In this document: positions 56,901 to 64,000 of the stretch, in pieces
How positions within the stretch are numbered: position 1 is the first letter of the stretch
Layout of the letters: every line of letters begins with the position of its first letter
NCBI RefSeq assembly: GCF_030056735.1
Contig: NZ_JASHKN010000003.1
Coordinates: 439,437 to 503,436 of the forward strand
DNA from: Rhodococcus sp. IEGM 1409
Lineage (GTDB): Bacteria > Actinomycetota > Actinomycetes > Mycobacteriales > Mycobacteriaceae
Length of the DNA stretch: 64,000 bases
Direction of reading: 5' to 3'
The notes under the pieces: generated by a model
What the model was told of the DNA's origin: nothing
Database searches by the model: none
What the model saw: only the letters and a program-made list of their open reading frames with translations
Program-made: the position numbers and the translations under genes

Positions 56901-57728
56901 ATGCCGCAACTGACTCCAGCTGACGTGCACAACGTTGCGTTCAGCAAGCCGCCTATCGGCAAGCGTGGCTACAACGAGGACGAGGTCGACGCATTCCTCG
57001 ACCTCGTCGAGCAGGCGCTGTCGCAGCTCATCGAAGAGAATGCGGACCTGCGCCAGCGCGTAGGTGAGCTGGATCAGGAGCTCGCGGCTGCCAAGAAGTC
57101 GCCGGCACCTGCTCAGCAGGCAGCACCCGTCGCAGCGCAGCCCAAGCCGGAGCCCGCTCGGGTCGTCGAACCGCCCAAGCCTGCACCCGTTGCAGCTCCG
57201 GTTCCCGCCGCCGCTGCCGTTGCAGCGCCGCAGAGTGGCGACACCCACATGCAGGCCGCAAAGGTCCTCGGACTGGCTCAGGAGATGGCGGATCGCCTCA
57301 CCAACGATGCCAAGACCGAATCCGAGCAGCTGCTCGGCAGTGCTCGCACCAACTCCGAGCAGCTCATGAGCGAGGCTCGCAGCAAGGCCGACGGCATGAT
57401 CGCGGATGCGCGCAACAAGTCGGAGGCAATGCTCACCGACGCTCAGACTCGCTCCGAGACTCAGCTTCGCCAGGCTCAGGAGAAGGCAGACGCTCTCAAG
57501 GCGGACGCCGAGAAGAAGCACACCGAAATCATGGCGACCATCAACCAGCAGCGTTCGGTCCTCGAGGGCCGTATCGAGCAGCTCAAGACGTTCGAACGCG
57601 AGTACCGGGTGCGCCTGAAGTCCTACCTGGAATCGCAGCTCGAAGAGCTCGAGCAGCGTGGCTCGGCCGTACCGGTCGACGGTGGACAGGATTCCTACAG
57701 CCCGTCCTTCGCCAAGGGAAACAGCTGA
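56901..57728 (+). CDS. wag31: Polar growth protein Wag31/DivIVA
   Basis: Coiled-coil scaffold that marks cell poles and directs tip growth, 275 residues. The N-terminal lipid-binding DivIVA domain is intact: [37 protein letters not shown] near 4-40, including the Arg/aromatic tip. An Ala/Pro linker of about 50 residues (77-120) follows, and a long coiled coil runs to about 255. In mycobacteria Wag31 is phosphorylated by PknA/B; a linker Thr site cannot be assigned here. ATG with AAGGGATC upstream. Confidence 0.96.
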   Translation: MPQLTPADVHNVAFSKPPIGKRGYNEDEVDAFLDLVEQALSQLIEENADLRQRVGELDQELAAAKKSPAPAQQAAPVAAQPKPEPARVVEPPKPAPVAAPVPAAAAVAAPQSGDTHMQAAKVLGLAQEMADRLTNDAKTESEQLLGSARTNSEQLMSEARSKADGMIADARNKSEAMLTDAQTRSETQLRQAQEKADALKADAEKKHTEIMATINQQRSVLEGRIEQLKTFEREYRVRLKSYLESQLEELEQRGSAVPVDGGQDSYSPSFAKGNS

Positions 57729-57777
57729 CCGAGAGCGCCCCGTCGGCTCAGCGATCGGACCGGACAAAGGTTGATAC

Positions 57778-58086
57778 GTGCTGGTCGTGACGTTGGTCCT
57801 CGCGGGAGTTGGCTTCGCACTCCTGATCGTTGCCCTGACCACAGGGTCGTTGATCTGGGCGTGGGCATGTATCGCGATTTGTGTAGCAGGTGCCGTCCTC
57901 CTGCTGGTCAGTGCGCTGACCAGCAGGAAGGCGGTTCCTTCGTTGGATGACCCGATATCGGGTAGCGAAATGTCGTCGCCTTACGGTCGAGCCGAGAATT
58001 CCTCGGATTCCTCTACCGGTGATGCAGCCACTGCCAACGATGACAATCCGGGCAATCATGGCGAATCGTCGGGCGGCAAGTCCTAG
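57778..58086 (+). CDS. Small membrane protein, Rv2144c-like
   Basis: A 102-residue protein of unknown function. Two adjacent membrane helices occupy about 1-24 and 27-48 and a polar Ser/Asn/Gly-rich tail fills the rest. GTG start at 57778, 49 bases after wag31. The stop codon lies within the first unit of the 20-bp repeat array at 58077. Confidence 0.8.
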   Translation: MLVVTLVLAGVGFALLIVALTTGSLIWAWACIAICVAGAVLLLVSALTSRKAVPSLDDPISGSEMSSPYGRAENSSDSSTGDAATANDDNPGNHGESSGGKS

Positions 58087-58133
58087 GCCCCACCGACAAG
58101 TCCTAGGCAGTACCGACACGTCCTAGGGGCAAG
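58077..58133 (+). repeat. 20-bp tandem repeat, about 2.9 copies, ahead of the ileS leader
   Basis: Units 58077-58096, 58097-58116 and the partial 58117-58133 share CAAGTCCTAGGC and ACCGA. The first unit includes the last two codons and TAG stop of the upstream gene. Confidence 0.92.
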
Positions 58134-58149
58134 TATTAGACTGTCGATC

Positions 58150-58397
58150 ACGAATACCTGGCTTTGATCCGGCAATCACCGGGGAGCTTTCGGAAGAACG
58201 GTTCTCGACGCTTTCACGCGTGCCGAGAACCCAGTAGAACCGAACGGGTGAGCCCGTCACAGCTCGATCGAGTGGCAGTTCGAGATCCAAGCGTGAAAGC
58301 GCGGATCTGCGGGATGCAAACGGGGTGGTACCGCGGTGTCGGCGCACAAGCGCCACGTCGTCCCCGTGCCGAGTCCGACTGGCACGAGGAGATCGCC
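58150..58397 (+). ncRNA. T-box leader of ileS
   Basis: The leader contains the T-box sequence GGGTGGTACCGCGG near 58324-58337, with structured flanking stems and the Stem I region upstream (58150-58250). It senses uncharged isoleucine tRNA. The stretch between the T-box and the start codon has no long T-run, and complementary GC blocks abut the ribosome site, which suggests the translational type known in actinobacterial ileS. The region 58087-58397 holds this leader and the repeat array. Confidence 0.9.
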
Positions 58398-61300
58398 ATG
58401 GCGAGTAACGGGTATCCCAAAGTCGACTACGGTGTCCCCGCCGACACCGGAGTCAAGTTCCCCGATCTGGAACAGAAGGTCCTGAAACAGTGGGACGACG
58501 ACGACACCTTCCGTGCGTCGGTTTCCAATCGGGACGGTAACGAAGAGTTCGTTTTCTACGACGGACCGCCATTCGCCAACGGTTTGCCGCATTACGGCCA
58601 CCTGCTGACGGGGTACGTCAAGGATCTGGTGCCGCGCTTCCAGACCATGCGTGGACGCAAGGTCGAACGACGATTCGGCTGGGATTGCCACGGCCTTCCC
58701 GCAGAACTCGAAGCGGAGAAGCAGCTCGGTATCAAGGACAAGGCCGAGATCGAAGTCATGGGTCTGGCCAAGTTCAACGAGTACTGCAAGGCCTCGGTGC
58801 TCAAGTACACCGACGAGTGGCGCGACTATGTCACCCGCCAGGCACGTTGGGTCGACTTCGACAACGACTACAAGACCCTGGACGTCGACTTCATGGAGTC
58901 CGTCATGTGGGCCTTCAAGGAGCTGCACGACAAGGGCCTGATCTATCAGGGCTTCCGCGTGCTGCCCTACAGCTGGTATGAGCAGACTCCGCTGTCCAAT
59001 CAGGAGACTCGCCTCGACGACGCGTACAAGATGCGTCAGGATCCCGCCGTTACGGTCGACATGCAGCTGGTCGCTCCGGGTTCGCCACTCGACGGCGCAA
59101 ACGCGATCATCTGGACCACGACCCCGTGGACACTGCCGTCCAACTTGGCCACTGCGGTGCATCCCGAGGTCGACTACGTCCAGGTGCTCGGCGAGGACGG
59201 AAAGCGGTACGTGCTCGCAGAAGCACGGGTAGCTCATTACGCTCGCGAGCTGGGGGAGGACCCCGAGGTCGTTTCCCGTCACAAGGGCACCGAGCTGGTC
59301 GGCCTGTCGTACACACCGCCGTTCGACTTCTTCCTCGGACACCCGAACGCGCACGTCGTGCTCGCGGCCGACTACGTGACAACCGACTCCGGAACCGGAA
59401 TCGTCCACCTCGCACCGGCTTTCGGTGAAGAGGATATGGACGTGGCAACGGCCAACGGTATCGAGGTCGTGCAGCCGCTCGATCCGGGTGGAAAGTTCAC
59501 CTCGATGGTTCCGCCGTACGAGGGCCTGATGGTGTTCGACGCCAACCCGGTCATCATCAAGGACCTCAAGGCGGCCGGAAAGCTGCTGCGGCACGAGACG
59601 ATCGAGCACTCCTACCCGCACAGTTGGCGCAGTGGACAGCCGCTCATCTACATGGCGGTTCCCTCGTGGTTCGTCGCGGTCACCAAGTTCCGCGATCGTA
59701 TGGTCGAGCTGAACAAGGACATCACGTGGGTGCCCGAGCACATCCGTGACGGCCAGTTCGGCAAGTGGCTCGAAGGTGCACGCGACTGGAACATCAGCCG
59801 AAACCGTTACTGGGGCAGCCCGATCCCGGTGTGGGTGTCGGACGATCCGCAGTACCCGCGCACGGACGTGTACGGATCGCTCGATCAGTTGGAGGCAGAC
59901 TTCGGTGTGCGCCCGACCGATCTGCATCGCCCGATGATCGACGACCTGGTCCGCCCGAACCCGGACGACCCGACCGGGAAGTCGATGATGCGCCGAGTTC
60001 CCGAAGTGCTCGACTGCTGGTTCGAATCCGGTTCGATGCCGTATGCGCAGGTGCACTACCCATTCGAGAACCGTGAGTGGTTCGAGGGTCATTTCCCGGG
60101 CGATTTCATCGTCGAGTACAACGGTCAGACCCGTGGTTGGTTCTACACGCTGCACGTACTGGCCACCGCACTCTTCGATCGTCCGGCTTTCAAAACCGTT
60201 GCCGCACACGGAATCGTGCTTGGTGACGACGGACTGAAGATGAGCAAGTCCAAGGGCAACTACCCGGACGTGAAGGAGGTGTTCAACCGCGACGGTAGCG
60301 ATGCGATGCGATGGTTCCTGATGTCCTCGCCGATCCTGCGCGGTGGAAACCTCATCGTGACCGAGCAGGGCATCCGCGAAGGGGTACGTCAGGCGTTGCT
60401 CCCGCTGTGGAACGCCTGGAGCTTCCTGCAGTTGTACGCGCCGGAATCCGGTGTGTGGCGTACCGATTCGGAGAACATCCTCGATCAGTACATCCTGGCC
60501 AAGCTCGCCACCACCCGCGACGTGATCACCGAGGCCCTCGAGGTCAACGACATCGCCGGCGCGTGCGACGAGCTTCGGTTGTTCTGTGACGCGCTCACCA
60601 ACTGGTATGTGCGACGGTCTCGTTCGCGGTTCTGGGACGAGGATCGCGACGCGATCGACACCCTGCACACCGTGCTCGAGGTCGTGACGCGTCTCGCTGC
60701 GCCGCTGTTGCCGCTGGTGTCCGAGGTGATCTGGCGCGGACTGACCGGGGAACGCTCGGTTCACCTGGCTGATTGGCCGGAGGAGTCTGAGCTCCCCGCG
60801 AACCCCGAGTTGGTAGCGGCGATGGACGACGTACGGACCGTGTGCTCCACGGTGCTGAGTCTGCGCAAGGCGCAGAATCTGCGCGTTCGTCTTCCGTTGC
60901 CCGAGGTCACGGTTGCGGCGCCCGACGCCGAGCGTCTGCGTCCGTTCCTCGGACTGATCGCCGACGAGGTCAACGTCAAGAAGGTCGATCTGACCGATGA
61001 CGTCGACGTGCACGGGCGCTTCGAGATCGCGGTGAACGCGCGTGCTGCAGGACCGCGTCTGGGCAAGTCCGTTCAGACCGTCATCAAGGCGGTCAAGGCG
61101 GGCGACTGGACCGAGAATGCGGACGGCGTCGTGGTTGCGGCCGGCATCGAACTGCTGCCCGAGGAGTACACGCAGAAACTGGTTGCGGCCGAGCCGGATT
61201 CGACAGCTGCACTGCCGGACGGCGCGGGACTCGTCGTACTCGATTCCGTCGTGACGGAGGAACTCGAAGCCGAGGGTTGGGCGAAGGACCGTATCCGCCA

Positions 61301-61511
61301 ATTGCAGGACGCACGCCGTGCCGCAGGTTTGGACGTCTCGGACCGGATCAAGGTCGTGCTCGAGGTTCCGCAGGACTGCAAGGAATGGGCCGAGCGTCAT
61401 CGGGAAATGATCGCCGGTGAGGTTCTGGCAACCTCGTTCTCGGTGGGTGAAGCGGGAGACGACGCCGTCGATCTCGGCGACGGTATCCGCGCCGCGATCA
61501 CGAAGGTCTAG
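58398..61511 (+). CDS. ileS: Isoleucyl-tRNA synthetase IleS
   Basis: Class I aminoacyl-tRNA synthetase of 1037 residues charging tRNA-Ile with an editing domain. Signature motifs are the HIGH-equivalent PHYGHL near residue 64, the editing CP1 domain from about 190 to 400 with [11 protein letters not shown], and KMSKSKGN near 613 (KMSKS). The length is typical of the long eukaryote-like type found in actinobacteria. The ATG at 58398 with GGAG upstream is the family start; the open frame to 58164 is leader. A terminator follows. Confidence 0.97.
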   Translation: MASNGYPKVDYGVPADTGVKFPDLEQKVLKQWDDDDTFRASVSNRDGNEEFVFYDGPPFANGLPHYGHLLTGYVKDLVPRFQTMRGRKVERRFGWDCHGLPAELEAEKQLGIKDKAEIEVMGLAKFNEYCKASVLKYTDEWRDYVTRQARWVDFDNDYKTLDVDFMESVMWAFKELHDKGLIYQGFRVLPYSWYEQTPLSNQETRLDDAYKMRQDPAVTVDMQLVAPGSPLDGANAIIWTTTPWTLPSNLATAVHPEVDYVQVLGEDGKRYVLAEARVAHYARELGEDPEVVSRHKGTELVGLSYTPPFDFFLGHPNAHVVLAADYVTTDSGTGIVHLAPAFGEEDMDVATANGIEVVQPLDPGGKFTSMVPPYEGLMVFDANPVIIKDLKAAGKLLRHETIEHSYPHSWRSGQPLIYMAVPSWFVAVTKFRDRMVELNKDITWVPEHIRDGQFGKWLEGARDWNISRNRYWGSPIPVWVSDDPQYPRTDVYGSLDQLEADFGVRPTDLHRPMIDDLVRPNPDDPTGKSMMRRVPEVLDCWFESGSMPYAQVHYPFENREWFEGHFPGDFIVEYNGQTRGWFYTLHVLATALFDRPAFKTVAAHGIVLGDDGLKMSKSKGNYPDVKEVFNRDGSDAMRWFLMSSPILRGGNLIVTEQGIREGVRQALLPLWNAWSFLQLYAPESGVWRTDSENILDQYILAKLATTRDVITEALEVNDIAGACDELRLFCDALTNWYVRRSRSRFWDEDRDAIDTLHTVLEVVTRLAAPLLPLVSEVIWRGLTGERSVHLADWPEESELPANPELVAAMDDVRTVCSTVLSLRKAQNLRVRLPLPEVTVAAPDAERLRPFLGLIADEVNVKKVDLTDDVDVHGRFEIAVNARAAGPRLGKSVQTVIKAVKAGDWTENADGVVVAAGIELLPEEYTQKLVAAEPDSTAALPDGAGLVVLDSVVTEELEAEGWAKDRIRQLQDARRAAGLDVSDRIKVVLEVPQDCKEWAERHREMIAGEVLATSFSVGEAGDDAVDLGDGIRAAITKV

Positions 61512-61520
61512 TACCGACGC

Positions 61521-61572
61521 AACTACTCCGGCTCCCCGATGAAGGTCAGTATGTCGGGGTGCCGGAGTAGTT
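61521..61572 (+). terminator. Strong terminator after ileS
   Basis: 19-bp arms (61521-61539 and 61554-61572) with one mismatch and a 14-base loop. It ends 7 bases before the next start codon. Confidence 0.85.
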
Positions 61573-61579
61573 TGCTCTC

Positions 61580-61918
61580 ATGAGTACGAGCAAGGAAACC
61601 GTGGCGCGCATTCTCGAGCAGTTGGAACCGCTCGACGTGCGGGCAAGGGCGATGTTCGGCGAGTACGGATTGTATTGCGACGAGAAGATCGTGGGTTTGA
61701 TCTGCGCAGACGTACTGTTCGTCAAACCCACCGAGGTCAGTGCTGAGTTCGGATCAGAGCGTGATCTGGCTCCGCCGTATCCAGGGGCAAAGGATTACTA
61801 CCGGGTTCCGGAGGAAAAGCTGCAGGACGTCGATCATCTGCACGCCTTCATCCAACGGACTGCCGACGTATTACCCCTGCCGAAGAAGAAGTCGCCCAAG
61901 AAAAAGGCGCGGACGTAA
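61580..61918 (+). CDS. TfoX N-terminal domain-containing protein
   Basis: A 112-residue protein of the TfoX/Sxy N-domain type: VARILEQLEPLDVRARAMFGEYGLYCDEKIVGLICADVLFVKPT is a good match to this fold (MFGEYG and the following strand). A poly-lysine C-terminus (KKKSPKKKART) suggests nucleic acid contact. There is no evidence here for a competence role. ATG start at 61580, between ileS and dinB. Confidence 0.85.
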   Translation: MSTSKETVARILEQLEPLDVRARAMFGEYGLYCDEKIVGLICADVLFVKPTEVSAEFGSERDLAPPYPGAKDYYRVPEEKLQDVDHLHAFIQRTADVLPLPKKKSPKKKART

Positions 61919-61954
61919 ATTCGGCACCCACTTGTGAGAGAACCGTAACTCCCG

Positions 61955-63319
61955 ATGAATCAAGATGACCCCACACGAAGTCGCAGGTGGGTGCTGCATC
62001 TCGACATGGACGCGTTTTTCGCTTCCGCCGAGCAGTTGACCCGTCCCACGCTGCGAGGTCGCCCGGTCCTGGTCGGCGGCTTGGGCGGGCGCGGGGTGGT
62101 GGCCGGGGCAAGTTACGAAGCGAGAGTTTTCGGTGCGCGATCGGCAATGCCGATGCACCAAGCGCGCCGCATGGTCGGCGGCGGAGCGGTGGTATTGCCG
62201 CCTCGGATGTCGTTGTATTCGGTTCTGAGCAAACGCACCTTCGACGCGTTGCGCCTTCGCATGCCGATCCTCGAGCAGTTGTCGGTGGACGAGGCCTTCG
62301 GTGAACCGGTCGAATTGGCCGGCGTCGGCGCCGATGAGGTCCGCGCGTTTTGCGAGGATTTGCGGGCGTTGATCAAAGCCGAGACCGGGTTGGTCGCCTC
62401 GATCGGCGCTGGGGCAGGTAAGCAGGTGGCCAAGATTGCGTCGGGACTGGCAAAGCCCGACGGCGTCGCGGTGATTCCTCCCGGGATGCAGCGCGAGTTG
62501 CTCGATCCACTTCCGGTGCGAAAGCTGTGGGGGATCGGTCCCGTCGCCGAGGAAAAACTCAAGCGTCTCGGCATTGAAACCATCGGTGGGTTTGCCCGCA
62601 CACCCACGGCGGAGGTGGCGTCGATACTGGGGACCACCGTCGGACCGGGGTTGCATCGCCTCGCACAGGGGATCGACGACCGACCGGTCGCCGAGCGTGC
62701 CGAATCCAAGCAGATCAGCGCGGAATCCACGTTCGCCGCCGACATCGTCACGATGGCGCAACTGCGCGCGGCCGTCGAAAGTAGTGGTCGTGCAGCATTT
62801 TCCAGGCTGGAGAAGGACGGAAGAGCGGCCCGTACCGTCGTACTGAAGCTCAAGAAGTCCGACATGAGTGTCTTGACTCGATCCGTGACGTTGCCGTTTG
62901 CCACCATCGACCGCCAAATCCTTATCGCCACCGCGCAGAAACAGGTCATCGACCCGCAGGAGTTGGGGCCGATTCGCCTGGTCGGTGTGGGATTCGCCGG
63001 TTTGTCCACCGTTCGCCAAGGATCACTTTTTCCCGAGTTGGATCAGGACGTTCCCGGCTATCCGGTCGAGACTCTCACCGGCGCCCTCGATGAGACCGAG
63101 CTCGACGCTCCGGTGGCCGCACGTGTCCCTCAGCGCTACTGGCACCCCGGTTTGGACGTCAAGCATCCAGAATACGGACACGGTTGGGTGCAGGGCGCGG
63201 GGCACGGTGTGGTGACGGTTCGCTTCGAAACCCGTTCCAGCGGAACGGGAATAGCCAAAACCTTCGCCGAATCCGATGAGGTACTCGAAGTAGCAGATGC
63301 GGTCGACAGCCTTCTCTGA
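61955..63319 (+). CDS. dinB: DNA polymerase IV (DinB/DinX family)
   Basis: Y-family translesion polymerase of 454 residues. Visible catalytic segments are [15 protein letters not shown] near 10-24 (first Asp pair), [20 protein letters not shown] near 50, and [14 protein letters not shown] near 107 (catalytic SVDEA). The little-finger region has a QGSLF beta-clamp motif near residue 354. The C-terminal extension past 380 is longer than in E. coli DinB and similar to mycobacterial DinX, whose gene also follows ileS. The start is ATG 61955 without a clear ribosome site. Confidence 0.93.
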   Translation: MNQDDPTRSRRWVLHLDMDAFFASAEQLTRPTLRGRPVLVGGLGGRGVVAGASYEARVFGARSAMPMHQARRMVGGGAVVLPPRMSLYSVLSKRTFDALRLRMPILEQLSVDEAFGEPVELAGVGADEVRAFCEDLRALIKAETGLVASIGAGAGKQVAKIASGLAKPDGVAVIPPGMQRELLDPLPVRKLWGIGPVAEEKLKRLGIETIGGFARTPTAEVASILGTTVGPGLHRLAQGIDDRPVAERAESKQISAESTFAADIVTMAQLRAAVESSGRAAFSRLEKDGRAARTVVLKLKKSDMSVLTRSVTLPFATIDRQILIATAQKQVIDPQELGPIRLVGVGFAGLSTVRQGSLFPELDQDVPGYPVETLTGALDETELDAPVAARVPQRYWHPGLDVKHPEYGHGWVQGAGHGVVTVRFETRSSGTGIAKTFAESDEVLEVADAVDSLL

Positions 63320-63417
63320 GGATGTCCTTAGACTTTTTCCGCTTACCGTTGGGTAATGTTGTCGACGATCCTCGAGCAAGCACGTTGTTCGACTGACGCT
63401 CGAATGTGAACACCCGA

Positions 63418-63933
63418 ATGGATAGGACTGAGAAGTTGAAGCTTCAGAAGATGACCGTTGCAGCCGTGGCGATCGCAGCAGCCCTGACGATGACTGCATG
63501 TAGCTCGGGTGAAAAGGAAGAATCACCCACCACGACGTCGAAGACGACCACCACCACGGCGGCTCCGACCACCGTTGAACTGCCGACGTCTGCCGAGCTC
63601 AACGGCAAGGTCGCTCAGGCACTCGACGAGTCCGTTCCGGGTGCCGACAAGGTCAACCTCGTCCAGGGCGCCGAGGAGGATCCCGAGCTGATCAACCAGG
63701 TCGCCGCTGCCGCGAAGGCTGCCGGCGCACAGGTCGAGATCCTCGACCCGGTCACTGACACGGGCAGCGACACGGCAGCCGCTTCGCTGAACATCGTCGT
63801 CAACGGTCAGCCGCTGCAGCAGGGCCTGCAGGCTTCGTTCGTCTACGAGGACGGCGTCTGGAAGCTCTCGAAGACCACCGCGTGCCAGATCGTCGGCGTT
63901 GCAGGTCTGACCTCGCCTGCTTGCGCTGCTTGA
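63418..63933 (+). CDS. Putative small lipoprotein (MTB12-like)
   Basis: An exported 171-residue protein. The signal region VAAVAIAAALTMTACSS ends in a lipobox (TMTAC) with Cys near residue 28, followed by a Thr/Pro/Lys-rich spacer and a C-terminal NTF2-like domain of about 110 residues. It resembles from memory the small MTB12/CFP-2-type secreted antigens (NLVQG and the VYEDGVWKLSKTTACQIV ending). Two conserved C-terminal cysteines may pair. ATG 63418 is a choice among several in-frame starts, including GTG 63406 and TTG 63436. Confidence 0.75.
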   Translation: MDRTEKLKLQKMTVAAVAIAAALTMTACSSGEKEESPTTTSKTTTTTAAPTTVELPTSAELNGKVAQALDESVPGADKVNLVQGAEEDPELINQVAAAAKAAGAQVEILDPVTDTGSDTAAASLNIVVNGQPLQQGLQASFVYEDGVWKLSKTTACQIVGVAGLTSPACAA

Positions 63934-64000
63934 TCTCTCAGCACCACCTGAACTCCAGAGCGGCCGTGGCATCGGGCTGTCCAGTTCGTCGAGGAACGCG

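Noticed and set aside
58257..61400. Minus-strand open frame of 1047 codons opposite ileS
   Set aside because: The + strand encodes an unmistakable IleRS. Long antisense frames are expected in GC-rich DNA; this one has no recognisable domain and is rich in Arg, Val, His and Asp from reverse codons.
63320..63417. Terminator after dinB
   Set aside because: The region has a T-run at 63334 but no clear preceding stem, so I do not call one.

Overview
The window is a GC-rich chromosomal segment from an actinobacterium of the order Corynebacteriales, most likely Rhodococcus of the R. erythropolis/qingshengii group. The evidence is a qcrCAB-ctaE cytochrome bc1-aa3 set, mycolate-group envelope genes (pimB', mptA, fadD15), the dcw division cluster with wag31, many GTG/TTG starts, and a CrtO-type ketolase that matches from memory the carotenoid ketolase described in R. 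erythropolis. Gene order follows, in mirror orientation, the M. tuberculosis block Rv2196 to Rv2144c, then switches to the Rv1536-Rv1537 (ileS-dinX) neighbourhood. Family and synteny assignments come from memory and motif reading, not from a search. No tRNA, rRNA, insertion sequence, prophage or CRISPR array was seen.

Layout. 1-4415: respiratory genes ctaE-qcrC-qcrA-qcrB on the minus strand. 4543-8387: a small unknown protein, trpD, an Lrp-type ligand-binding protein, and a DEDDh exonuclease fused to a GIY-YIG domain. 8388-12471: two secreted NlpC/P60 peptidoglycan hydrolases, the first behind a ydaO-type c-di-AMP riboswitch, and a membrane-anchored metallopeptidase. 12607-22482: pimB', fadD15, two SRPBCC proteins, an ArsA-like ATPase with an altered P-loop, a Cys-motif protein, a ROK glucokinase, a PlsC-type acyltransferase, an exoribonuclease and aroG. 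22578-25802: a tyrosine-phosphatase-like protein, PknL with four PASTA repeats, and the homologue of the PknL substrate Rv2175c. 25823-31185: carotenoid genes crtE-crtI-crtB with mptA between crtI and crtB. 31356-36811: metF, lppM, crtO, a GNAT protein, a HEPN protein and a DUF3040 protein.

37436-57728 is the division and cell-wall cluster: mraZ-rsmH-ftsL-ftsI-murE-murF-mraY-murD-ftsW-murG-murC-ftsQ-ftsZ-pgeF-yggS-sepF-yggT-wag31. Many junctions are 4-base ATGA/GTGA overlaps. A small membrane protein follows, then an ileS gene behind a T-box leader, a TfoX-like protein, a DinB polymerase and a small lipoprotein.

The most striking signal not explained by genes is a set of short local tandem repeats (12-28 bp, 2-4 copies). 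They lie in gene junctions, just upstream of starts or across stop codons, and each has its own unit sequence. Examples precede trpD, pimB', pknL, rsmH, ftsZ, yggS, sepF and ileS. Other points of interest are divergent 10-bp-phased GTGGG boxes upstream of mraZ, a motif shared by the two NlpC/P60 leaders, the missing P-loop lysine in the ArsA-like ATPase, and a 13-bp hairpin in the HEPN leader.
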